Shown one piece after another: positions 40,598 to 47,964 of a stretch of DNA of 64,000 bases; the first letter of the stretch is position 1; each line of letters opens with the position of its first letter. The stretch is taken from contig CP016211.1 in NCBI GenBank assembly GCA_001931535.1, positions 6,059,573 through 6,123,572 of the forward strand, in the 5' to 3' direction. The position numbers and the translations under genes were made by a program. Source of the DNA: Minicystis rosea (lineage in GTDB: Bacteria; Myxococcota_A; Polyangia; Polyangiales; Polyangiaceae). Below the pieces are notes generated by a model that made no database searches, was not told the origin of the DNA, and worked only from the letters and a program-made list of their open reading frames with translations.

Positions 40598-42265
40598 ATG
40601 CTGGCGACCATGACACCGCGCCTCTACCTGGGCATCGACGTCGGCACCGGCAGCGCCCGCGCCGGCCTCTTCGACGCGCAAGGTCGCATGGTGGGCGCCG
40701 GCGCGCATCCCATCGCCATCCATCGGCCGGAGGAGGATTTCGTCGAGCAATCCTCGGACGACATCTGGTCTGCATGCGGCCGAGCGGTCCGAGCCGCGCT
40801 CGCGCAGGCCGGCGCTTCTCCCGAGCACGTCGCGGGCATCGGCTTCGACGCCACCTGCTCCCTCGTGCTGCTCGACGCGTCCGATCGCCCGGTGACCGTG
40901 AGCCCCACCAAGGACGATCGCTGGAACGTGATCGTGTGGATGGATCACCGCGCCGTCGCGGAGGCCTCGCGCATCAACCAAACGAAGCACGACGTGCTGC
41001 GCTACGTCGGCGGCGTGATCTCGCCGGAGATGGAGACACCGAAGCTCCTCTGGCTGCGAGAGCACATGCCCGCGTCCTTCGACAGGGCCGCGCGCTTCCT
41101 CGATCTCGCGGACTTCCTCGTCTACCGCGCCACGGGCAACGACGCGCGCTCGCTCTGCACCACGGCCTGCAAGTGGACCTACCTCGGGCACGAAGCGCGC
41201 GACGGACAGAGCGGCTTTCGTCGCGACTACTTCGAAGCGATCGGCCTCGGCCGCCTCGCCGACGACGATTTCGCCCGCATCGGCCGCGTCGTCCGTCCCA
41301 TGGGCGAATGCGCCGGCGGCCTCTCGGCGAGCGCCGCGGCGGAGCTCGGCCTCACCGCGGGCACGAAGGTGGCAGTGTCCATCATCGATGCGCACGCCGG
41401 TGGCTTGGGCATGCTCGGGGCCCCGCTCGACGGCCTCGCCCCCACCGAGGAGACGCTCGAAGAGCGGGTCGCCCTCATTGGTGGCACCTCCACCTGTCAC
41501 ATGGCCGTGTCGCGCGAGCCCAAGTTCGTGCCCGGCGTGTGGGGCCCTTATTTCTCGGCCATGGTGCCGGGCCTTTGGCTCACCGAAGGGGGCCAGTCGG
41601 CGACGGGCGCGCTCATCGATCACACCATCGCTTCGCACGCGCGCGGCGCCGAGCTCGCGGAGGACGCGCGCCGCCGCGGCACGACCCCGCAGGCGCTGCT
41701 CAACGAGCGCCTCGATGCGCTCTCCGCGAACGCCGCGTTCCCCGCGGAGCTGACGCGCGGTCTCCACGTCTTGCCCGATCATCACGGCAACCGCTCCCCG
41801 CGCGCCGATCCCACCCTGCGTGGCATGATCTCGGGCCTCAAGCTGAGCGACTCCATCGATCAGCTCGCCCTCGTGTATCTCGCCACCATCCAAGCCATCG
41901 CGCTCGGGACACGGCACATCCTCGAAGCGATGAACGCGCAGGGATATCGCATCTCCACGCTCTTCGCGTCGGGCGGCGACACCAAGAATCCAGTGTTCCT
42001 CCGCGAGCACGCCGACGCCACGCATTGCCGCGTCGTCCTCCCCGCGGAGCCCGAGGCGGTCCTCCTCGGCTCCGCCATCCTCGGCGCGGTGGCCTCGGGC
42101 AGCGCGCCCAACGTGCTCGCCGCCATGGCCGCGATGAACCGCGCCGGCCGCGTCATCGAGCCGGCCCGCGGCGCCCCCGGACGCTACTTCGACGCGAAAT
42201 ACCGCGTCTTTCACCGTATGCACGACGATCAGCTCGCCTATCGCGCGCTGATGACGGAGAGTTGA
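40598..42265 (+). CDS. FGGY-family carbohydrate kinase, D-ribulokinase type
   Basis: 555 residues from the ATG at 40598, with GGAGGCGGGT right upstream. The actin-like ATPase signatures of the FGGY family are present: LYLGIDVGTGSARAGLFD at the N-terminus, the sugar-site VWMDHRA, IIDAHAGGLGM and LIGGTSTCHMA, and the C-terminal FASGGDTKNPVFLRE. The GTSTCHM motif and the length are those of the ribulokinase group that includes yeast Ydr109c and human FGGY, which phosphorylate D-ribulose at O-5. With an isomerase of the FucI/D-arabinose type in the same locus it would give D-ribulose 5-phosphate. The substrate is inferred; L-ribulose or other ketoses are not excluded. It is followed after 6 bases by a thioesterase gene. 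Confidence 0.88.
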   Translation: MLATMTPRLYLGIDVGTGSARAGLFDAQGRMVGAGAHPIAIHRPEEDFVEQSSDDIWSACGRAVRAALAQAGASPEHVAGIGFDATCSLVLLDASDRPVTVSPTKDDRWNVIVWMDHRAVAEASRINQTKHDVLRYVGGVISPEMETPKLLWLREHMPASFDRAARFLDLADFLVYRATGNDARSLCTTACKWTYLGHEARDGQSGFRRDYFEAIGLGRLADDDFARIGRVVRPMGECAGGLSASAAAELGLTAGTKVAVSIIDAHAGGLGMLGAPLDGLAPTEETLEERVALIGGTSTCHMAVSREPKFVPGVWGPYFSAMVPGLWLTEGGQSATGALIDHTIASHARGAELAEDARRRGTTPQALLNERLDALSANAAFPAELTRGLHVLPDHHGNRSPRADPTLRGMISGLKLSDSIDQLALVYLATIQAIALGTRHILEAMNAQGYRISTLFASGGDTKNPVFLREHADATHCRVVLPAEPEAVLLGSAILGAVASGSAPNVLAAMAAMNRAGRVIEPARGAPGRYFDAKYRVFHRMHDDQLAYRALMTES

Positions 42266-42271
42266 GGTTCC

Positions 42272-42712
42272 ATGTTGGGTTATCCGGTCACGCTCGAGCA
42301 GCCCGTCCAGTGGGGAGAGATGGATGCGCTGCGCCACGTCAACAACGCGCGCTTCTTCACGTGGTTCGAGTCGGCGCGCATCACCTACTTCGATCGCCTG
42401 CGCGCCTCCATTCCGGGCGCGGGCACGACGGTGGGCCTCGGTGACATCGGCCCCATCCTGGCCAGCACGAGCTGCGATTTCCTCCGCCCCATCACCTATC
42501 CCGCCGTGGTCCGCATCGGCGCGCGGGTGACCGAGCTCGGCAACAGCAGCATGCGCATGGAGTACGCCGTGGCCCGCACCGACGCCCCGGAAGACATGTG
42601 CGCCAAAGGCACCAGCGTCATCGTGCTCGTCCGCTACTCGACCCTGCAAAAGGTCCGCGTCCCCGACGAGATGCGCGCCGCCATCGACGCCCTCGAGAAG
42701 CGCTCCACCTGA
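42272..42712 (+). CDS. Acyl-CoA thioesterase, hotdog fold (4HBT)
   Basis: 146 residues. The N-terminal stretch VQWGEMDALRHVNNARFFTWFE contains the conserved catalytic Asp of the 4-hydroxybenzoyl-CoA/YbgC thioesterase family, followed by the long hotdog helix and the FLRPITYP beta strand. These enzymes hydrolyse short- to medium-chain or aromatic acyl-CoAs. It begins 6 bases after the kinase stop and is certainly co-transcribed with it, but a chemical link between a sugar kinase and a thioesterase is not obvious. It may simply be a passenger in the operon. Confidence 0.88.
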   Translation: MLGYPVTLEQPVQWGEMDALRHVNNARFFTWFESARITYFDRLRASIPGAGTTVGLGDIGPILASTSCDFLRPITYPAVVRIGARVTELGNSSMRMEYAVARTDAPEDMCAKGTSVIVLVRYSTLQKVRVPDEMRAAIDALEKRST

Positions 42713-42810
42713 CCGTCCCATTCCCCCGCGGCGCCGCGCTCTCCCCCGGAGCAACGACGGCGTCGCGGGCCACTCGCCGCCTTCACCGCCTTCAGCGCTC
42801 GCGCCCCGGA

Positions 42811-42836
42811 CCGGGCCACGCCTTCCAGCGGCCCGG
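42811..42836. terminator. Hairpin between convergent genes
   Basis: CCGGGCC (42811-42817) pairs with GGCCCGG (42830-42836) around a 12-base loop. It lies in the 141-base gap between the thioesterase stop and the reversed stop of the gene at 42854. Confidence 0.35.
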
Positions 42837-42853
42837 CTCCGGTCGTGTGGACA

Positions 42854-43459
42854 TCACTTCACGATGATCGTCACCGTGGGGTCCGACCACGCCGTATGAC
42901 CATCCTTCGTGAGGAAGCGATGCCTGAAGTGGTGCGCCGTGCCCATCGGCAACCCCTCGACCCGCGTCTTCGCCTGTCGCGTGCTCGGTAGGGTCATCCA
43001 GGTGCGTTGATCGATGCTCATCTCCCATTCGTGAGAATCCCGCGCCGGGCTGTGGGGCGCCGTCAAATCCACGCTCCCCGCGACGGGCCCGTATTTCGCG
43101 GCGAACGTCGCCTTCGGGTGCGTGCTGATCTTGCGTAGATCCATGCCCGCGCTCTCCACCAGCGCCCGCACCGCCGAGAGATCGACCGTGCCCGCCGCCT
43201 TCTCGGCGACGGACTGCACGTGATCGCCGAGGTGGACCAGCGCATCGCGCACCGCCTCGCGCGCCGCGCTCCGCTCCGCCGTCGTTCCATGCAAAGCCTC
43301 CTCCAACCGGACAATGCCTTCTCCGAGCGGCACGACCAGCGGCCCCGCGTCAGGAAACCGCGGATTGTCTTTCACGGCGACGAGCACCGCCTTGGCATGG
43401 AAAAGGAACTTGCCCATCTGCACCGGCAAACGCAGAACGACATGAATGTACTTGGCCAT
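42854..43459 (-). CDS. Helical-bundle protein with C-terminal fibronectin III-like domain
   Basis: 201 residues from the ATG at 43459 (GAGGG upstream). The frame stays open on this strand to 44056 through the repeat region, but there is no usable start there except a TTG at 43693, and codon use is poor. The first 105 residues are helical (FLFHAKAVLVAVKDN, SAAREAVRDALVHLG) and the rest forms a fibronectin type III-like module: GSVDLTAP, the WEMSIDQRTWMTLPST strands and TAHHFRHRF...TAWSDP. No signal peptide. Proteins of this build are frequent and unnamed in myxobacteria and Bacteroidetes; no function is established. Confidence 0.75.
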   Translation of the reverse strand: MAKYIHVVLRLPVQMGKFLFHAKAVLVAVKDNPRFPDAGPLVVPLGEGIVRLEEALHGTTAERSAAREAVRDALVHLGDHVQSVAEKAAGTVDLSAVRALVESAGMDLRKISTHPKATFAAKYGPVAGSVDLTAPHSPARDSHEWEMSIDQRTWMTLPSTRQAKTRVEGLPMGTAHHFRHRFLTKDGHTAWSDPTVTIIVK

Positions 43460-43644
43460 GGTGCCCTCGCGACACGCGGGAACGACACGGCGAGCACCGC
43501 CCCGCGTCTCGGGGTCTCGCCGGAGCGCCTCGATGGCCCTCATTCTCCTTAATCCCGCAGCCCGACATTTCGATTTACCTCCACGATCTTTTTTCACCCG
43601 AGCGCCCCGGAGAACGTGGTCGCCAAAGAGACGAGGAGGTGGGA

Positions 43645-44271
43645 TTGAGGGGCGAGAAAGTCTCTTCTGCAGGGGAAGAAAAGGTTTTCGCAAGGAGCGA
43701 AGGCCGTGCGGTAGGGGAAGATGTTCCTCCGGTGGAGCCGCGTGTTCGTCCGGCGCAGCGGGGAGCTCCTTCGGTGAAGCGGAGTCTTCTTCCAGCAGAC
43801 TCGAAGGGGCTTTCGGTGGAGCGGAGTGTCGCTCCAGCAGACTGGGAGGGGCTTTCGGTGGAGCGGAGTCTTCCGCTGGCAGACTGGGAGGGTCTTTCGT
43901 TGGGGCGAAGTCTTCCGCTGGCAGACTGAGAGGCTCTTTCGTTGGGGCGGAGTCTTCCTCCGATGGACGAGGATGGTCCTCCGGGGCAGAAGGATGTCCT
44001 GCCGGTGGATTGGAACGCTCTTTCGCTGGACTGGGATGCTCTTCCAGGAGAGGAGGCTATCCCCTCGGCGGAGCGAGATGTCCTTTCCGCAGAGAGGAGT
44101 GCCCTTTCAGCCGGGAAGAACGTTCTCGCAGCGAAACGGGATGTCGCTCCGGGAGGGAAGAGTGGCCGCGTGACGAGAAACGATGTTTCCCGTCGCCGCG
44201 CAAACCGGTGTCACCATCGGGCGCGGCCAGACTTCGGGCGAGCGGAAGCGCTCCTCGGCCACCGGAGGTGA
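43645..44271 (+). pseudogene. Heptad-repeat protein gene interrupted by an in-frame TGA
   Basis: A perfect AGGAGG at 43634-43639 sits 5 bases before a TTG at 43645. From there the frame encodes seven-residue repeats of the form (R/W)(S/D/E)(V/L/A)(L/P)(S/P)(A/V/L)(E/D), for example RSLPLAD, WEGLSVE, WDALPGE, RDVLSAE. After 94 residues a TGA (43927-43929) stands exactly where the repeats put Trp (TGG), and the same frame then goes on for 114 more codons in the same heptad register to 44271. So either the protein is the 94-residue piece, or the gene was broken by a TGG to TGA change. GC at third positions is low for this genome, so the segment is under weak coding constraint or recently acquired. 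Function unknown. Confidence 0.4.
43648..44190. repeat. 21/42-nt periodic minisatellite-like region
   Basis: A 42-base unit such as TTTCGGTGGAGCGGAGTCTT plus CCGCTGGCAGACTGGGAGGG and two more bases recurs at about 43811, 43853, 43895 and 43937. It decays into 21-base periodicity up to about 44190. GC content is visibly lower than in the flanking genes. Because the period is a multiple of three, several frames on both strands are open; on the minus strand it reads as repeats of SLPAEDS and APPKAPP. Confidence 0.7.
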
Positions 44272-44502
44272 TCTCCAGCGCGACCGGGGATGTCGGCGAA
44301 CGCGCGGCTTCCGTCACCGCGTGATGCGTCACTTTCTGTGCGGAGAGCTTGTCCCGCTGACGCTCGCGAGACCGAACCTGCCGCGCGGCATGCAGGCGCC
44401 GAGCGCGGAGCGTGAACTGCTCCTCGACCGCGCAGGCGGCGCCCCAAGAGGGCGCGCGCGGCGGCACCTTGCCATAGGCGCATTGCCGCATATCATGGCG
44501 CG

Positions 44503-45462
44503 ATGCTCTATTTACGACACCACCGGTTCCAGAGCTGGATCGTGCGCGGAATGGGTTGCCTCGCCGCCGCGCTCGCGTGCGCTGCCGGCGCGTGCAAGAG
44601 CGACCGGCCAGCCCCGCCGCTGGGAGGCGGCACCGCGAGCGCACCCGCGCCGCCGGCTGCCGATGCCGACACCGTGATCGTCGCCGAGCTCATCGACAAG
44701 GGCCCGAGGATGCCTGATTGCGGCACGCTTCATGGGCGCACCGTGATGCAGTACGAAGCCAAGCGGGTGATCCGCGGCACCTTGCAACGACGCACGGATG
44801 TCTTCGTGATTCAGGGGTGTCCCGAGCTGTCGCGCAAAGCGTACGGCGGCGACGGCGCGGGCGATCTCGATGCCTTCCGCAACGGCGACTGGCACTTGTT
44901 GTCTCTTCGCCGCGCGACGCCAGACGAGTTTGCGCAGGCGACCAACCCGTTCCCCGCGATGGTGGCCCCGCGATTCGTTGCATTGCGGACCGATCGCGCC
45001 GATCGCACACAGGACGAGGCACCGCCGCCGGCGCCTTCGTTCCCGAGGAACGATCCGACGCCGATACCTTCGTCCCCGAGGAACGATCCGCCCCCGATCG
45101 GCAACAAGCCTGCTGGACCGAGCGCAGCAGCGGCGCTCCCGATCGGTTACGTATCCGTCGGCGACTCCACCATCACCGGCAACATCCCAAGCGCGCTCGC
45201 CGCCGTCGCGGGCATGGTCGGGGATTTTCGCACTTGCTACGGGCTGGGCCTTGTCACGGAGCCGAAGATGGAAGGCTCGATGATCATCACCGCCTTGGTC
45301 AACGGGAAGGGCGAGGTCACCTCGGCGACCCCCTCGGCCGTCAAAGGCATCTCCGGAGCGGTGGCTGCTTGCATCGCATCACGGGTCGCTGCCTGGGGCT
45401 TCGCGCCTCCCGGCGCGGGCTCGGGCTCGGTCACGATCCCGATGAAGCTCACGCTGAAGTGA
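44503..45462 (+). CDS. Lipoprotein with AgmX/PglI-like C-terminal domain
   Basis: 319 residues. The signal peptide ends in a lipobox (CAAGAC); the ATG at 44503 puts 16 residues before the hydrophobic core and an ATG at 44551 would give a more ordinary signal. The first part of the mature protein contains a CGTLHG...VIQGCPE segment with two Cys that may pair and recalls small exported domains of unknown function. A linker with a repeated FPRNDPTPIPSSPRND motif follows. The last 95 residues (ALAAVAGMVGDFRTCYGLGL to VTIPMKL) match the C-terminal domain seen in myxobacterial gliding proteins AgmX/PglI, recognised by its Cys, GKGEVTSA and VAAWGFAPP. A surface or envelope role is likely, motility is only one option. 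Confidence 0.75.
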   Translation: MLYLRHHRFQSWIVRGMGCLAAALACAAGACKSDRPAPPLGGGTASAPAPPAADADTVIVAELIDKGPRMPDCGTLHGRTVMQYEAKRVIRGTLQRRTDVFVIQGCPELSRKAYGGDGAGDLDAFRNGDWHLLSLRRATPDEFAQATNPFPAMVAPRFVALRTDRADRTQDEAPPPAPSFPRNDPTPIPSSPRNDPPPIGNKPAGPSAAAALPIGYVSVGDSTITGNIPSALAAVAGMVGDFRTCYGLGLVTEPKMEGSMIITALVNGKGEVTSATPSAVKGISGAVAACIASRVAAWGFAPPGAGSGSVTIPMKLTLK

Positions 45463-45822
45463 GATCGAAGGGTCGACGAGGCCTCTCGACAGACAACGCG
45501 TTCCCGATCTCTCCATCCCTGCGCAGCGACGACTTCGACTCGCAGATGAGCGCCGGCGGGACGTTCTGGGGAACCGGCGCTCTGAGCGAGCTCCCCTCGC
45601 CGAGCGCCGCGCTCCTTTCCCTCACGCTACTTCTACTGCGTCATGAGACGTCTCGCCGAACAAGCGACGTGTTCGCCAGCCCCAGCGTGCGGGCGAAGCC
45701 GACAGCATCGCCACGCGGCAATCGCTCGCCGAAACGGGCCGCTCATCGGCCTCGCCGAGCTCTCGTTTCACGTCTGGCTGCTCGTGAGGACCCACTCGTT
45801 GCGCCGGCCTGACGCAGTAGTG
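45463..45822. other. Convergent intergenic stretch, 360 bases, nothing recognised
   Basis: It lies between the stop of the lipoprotein gene (plus) and the reversed stop of the gene at 45823 (minus). There is a short GAGACGTCTC palindrome near 45647, no strong terminator and no protein-like reading frame. It may hold decayed sequence. Confidence 0.45.
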
Positions 45823-46179
45823 CTACCGCCGCGCGGCCAGCGCGTCTTTCGCCTCGCGCACGCGGGCGCGGAGGCGCGAGGCGAACATCAAGGCTTCCAT
45901 CATTCGATATTCGAGGACGATGGGCGCCACCGGCTCGCGCTCCATCATCAAGAGCGAGGCGCCGACCTTCTCGGCCAACACCTCGAAGCCCCACGGCGCA
46001 CCTTCGTAGATGTGCGCGGGCACCATGATCACGAGCGGCGAGAGCGCTGTGACCTCCGAGCGTTGAAAAGGCATGGGCGACGCCCGGAGCAAGACCTTGG
46101 CGCGTGAAGCGATCGAGCGGCACCGCGCCTCGAGCTCCTGGTCGCATCCGATCAGAAGCACGAGAGGCAAAGCGATCAC
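45823..46179 (-). CDS. Uncharacterised receiver-like protein
   Basis: 118 residues from the GTG at 46179; the frame stays open to 46434 but the upstream part has no protein-like composition. Alternating strands and helices (PLVLLIGCDQELEARC, KVLLRASP, PLVIMVPAHIYEG, ASLLMMERE, LEYRMMEALMFASRL) suggest a small alpha/beta fold similar in order to a response-regulator receiver. The acidic pocket and phospho-acceptor are absent, so if it is a receiver it is inactive. No clear Shine-Dalgarno, so both the start and the gene are moderately certain. Confidence 0.5.
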   Translation of the reverse strand: MIALPLVLLIGCDQELEARCRSIASRAKVLLRASPMPFQRSEVTALSPLVIMVPAHIYEGAPWGFEVLAEKVGASLLMMEREPVAPIVLEYRMMEALMFASRLRARVREAKDALAARR

Positions 46180-46575
46180 ATTGCTCGGTCGAGCGTCGGA
46201 GCTGCGAATCACGGGCGAGGTGTGGGTCGGCTGCACGGCCCTCGCCGTCAGCACGAACCAGGCCAGGTAATGGAGCCTCCCGTTTCCCGAAAATTTGCCC
46301 AGGCACGCCGTCGCTGCGGAGAAGGCGCTGCCCGTTTTCGGGCACGGCGTGGTCGTTTTCGGGCTTTGTTGGGTCACGCACATTGCAATGGTCGGCCCGC
46401 TTGGGGCGCCGGCCGTCGCAATGGCGCGCGACATTCGGTCTTGACGGGTCCCGCGACATGATCAGGACGGGCCCGACATCGCATTCGCGAAGACGAGGAC
46501 TGCACTATCCACCTGCAAGGCGCCTCGAATCTCAGGTGCCTTTGCGCCGCAGCCGGTCCATGGTGCGCGGCCAGC
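46180..46575. other. Divergent intergenic region upstream of phnA
   Basis: 396 bases between the gene at 45823 (minus) and phnA (plus), somewhat less GC-rich than its surroundings. It contains GCAATGG twice (46384 and 46419) and a TTGACG at about 46440, 130 bases before phnA, which may mark promoters or a regulator site. No LysR-type operator could be made out with confidence. Confidence 0.4.
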
Positions 46576-47802
46576 ATGATCGAGCTCTGTGGAAGACACT
46601 ATCCCCTGCCCCGCCGCCGGACGGCCGTGTTCTGTGTCGACGGGTGCGCCCCCGAGTATCTCGAGCTCGCGCTCGTCGACGGGCTGATGCCGCGCCTCTC
46701 GCGCGCGCTCGCCGCCGGCGGCTTCCTCGGGCGCGGGCTCGGACAGATGCCGAGCTTCACCAATCCCAACAACGTCTCCATCGTCACGGGCCAGCCGCCC
46801 AGCGTCCACGGCATCTCGGGCAATTACTATTTCGATCGTGCCTCCGGGACGGAGGTGCCTATGAACGATCCCCGCTTCCTCCGCGTGCCCACGCTCTTCG
46901 AGCGCATGGAGCAGGCCGGTGTCCGCACGCTGTGCGTGACCGCCAAAGACAAGCTCCGCGCCCTCCTCGGCGCCACGCGCGAGGGTGGGCCCGCGCCGCT
47001 CTCGCTGTCCGCGGAGCGCGCCGCGGAGGCCTCGCTGCCCGAGATCGGTGTCCCGAGCATTCCCGCGCTCGTGGGGCGCGATCCGCCCGGCATCTACGAT
47101 TGGAGCATCTCCCATTATGCGATGGAGATGGGTTTGGCGATCGCGCCGCGCATCGGCGCCCAGCTCGTCTACGTGTCGCTCACCGATTACGTGCAGCACA
47201 AGGAGCCGCCGCGCGGCCCCATGTCGGATCGATTCTATGCCCATTTCGACGCCATCCTCGGCGCCTATCTCGACGCGGGCTTCCTCTGCGGCCTCACCGC
47301 CGATCATGGCATGAGCGACAAGAGCGCCCCCGACGGCTCACCCGATGTCCGCTACCTCGAAGATCTCCTGCGCGCCGCCGGCCTCGACGGCTTCCGCGTG
47401 ATCCTGCCCATCACCGATCCTTACGTCGTCCATCACGGAGCGCTCGGCTCCTATGCCACCGTCTACGTCACGCCCGGTGACGAGGGCATCGCGCGTGAAG
47501 CGTTGGCCCGCGTGCCCGGGATCGAGCGCGTGCTCACGCGTGACGAGGCCGCGGCGCGCCTCTCGTTGCCTGCCGATCGCATCGGCGATCTGGTGGTCCT
47601 CGGCGACGCGCGCACCGTGCTCGGCAAGAGCCGCAGCTACCACGATCTCTCGGCCGTCTCGCGCGGCCTGCGATCGCACGGCGGCCTTCACGAGCAAGCC
47701 GTGCCGCTCGTGGTGACGAGCCCTGTCCGCCCGGCCCTCGTGGCCGGGAGAGCGTTGACCAACGCGGACATCTTCGAGCTCGTGCTGGCCGGCGTCGACT
47801 GA
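46576..47802 (+). CDS. phnA: Phosphonoacetate hydrolase
   Basis: 408 residues of the alkaline phosphatase superfamily. It splits phosphonoacetate into acetate and phosphate (EC 3.11.1.2). The metal and nucleophile residues line up with the characterised enzyme: Asp in FCVDGCAPEY, the Thr nucleophile in SFTNPNNVSIVTG, Asp and His in SLTDYVQH, Asp-His in LTADHGMSD and the last His in RSHGGLHEQ. FTNPNN is specific to this family within the superfamily. It is followed 163 bases later by phosphonoacetaldehyde dehydrogenase, so the two give phosphonoacetaldehyde to phosphonoacetate to acetate plus phosphate. The aminotransferase PhnW for 2-aminoethylphosphonate and any phosphonate transporter are not in the window. 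Confidence 0.9.
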   Translation: MIELCGRHYPLPRRRTAVFCVDGCAPEYLELALVDGLMPRLSRALAAGGFLGRGLGQMPSFTNPNNVSIVTGQPPSVHGISGNYYFDRASGTEVPMNDPRFLRVPTLFERMEQAGVRTLCVTAKDKLRALLGATREGGPAPLSLSAERAAEASLPEIGVPSIPALVGRDPPGIYDWSISHYAMEMGLAIAPRIGAQLVYVSLTDYVQHKEPPRGPMSDRFYAHFDAILGAYLDAGFLCGLTADHGMSDKSAPDGSPDVRYLEDLLRAAGLDGFRVILPITDPYVVHHGALGSYATVYVTPGDEGIAREALARVPGIERVLTRDEAAARLSLPADRIGDLVVLGDARTVLGKSRSYHDLSAVSRGLRSHGGLHEQAVPLVVTSPVRPALVAGRALTNADIFELVLAGVD

Positions 47803-47806
47803 CGAT

Positions 47807-47844
47807 GTGACCGACGCGCGACGCGGAGTCGCTCCTTCGGTCAC
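47807..47844 (+). terminator. Hairpin immediately after phnA stop (copy 2 of a repeated element)
   Basis: GTGACCGA (47807-47814) pairs with TCGGTCAC (47837-47844). The surrounding sequence, TGACGATGTGACCG directly at the stop and CTTCGGTCAC.CCTCGAAC after the loop, is shared with the element behind the aminopeptidase gene at 27802-27846. Confidence 0.55.
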
Positions 47845-47964
47845 GCCTCGAACGCCGCCGACATCCATTCTCGACAGCCATTTTCACGAAAACGCGGGCG
47901 CCGGCGCGCGGAGGCCGGGGTCTGCCCTCCGGCGCTCGCGCGGTGGGCTCACGAGGGGGGACTC

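Noticed and set aside
40568..42754. 728-codon open frame on the minus strand
   Set aside because: Antisense to the FGGY kinase and thioesterase, both of which have clear motifs.
43648..44190. CRISPR array
   Set aside because: Repeats are contiguous, degenerate and multiples of 21 nt, without unique spacers or cas genes.
43446..44324. 292-codon plus-strand ORF through the repeat
   Set aside because: It overlaps the start of the minus-strand fibronectin-like gene, has no ribosome-binding site and is a Ser/Gly-rich third frame of the repeat.
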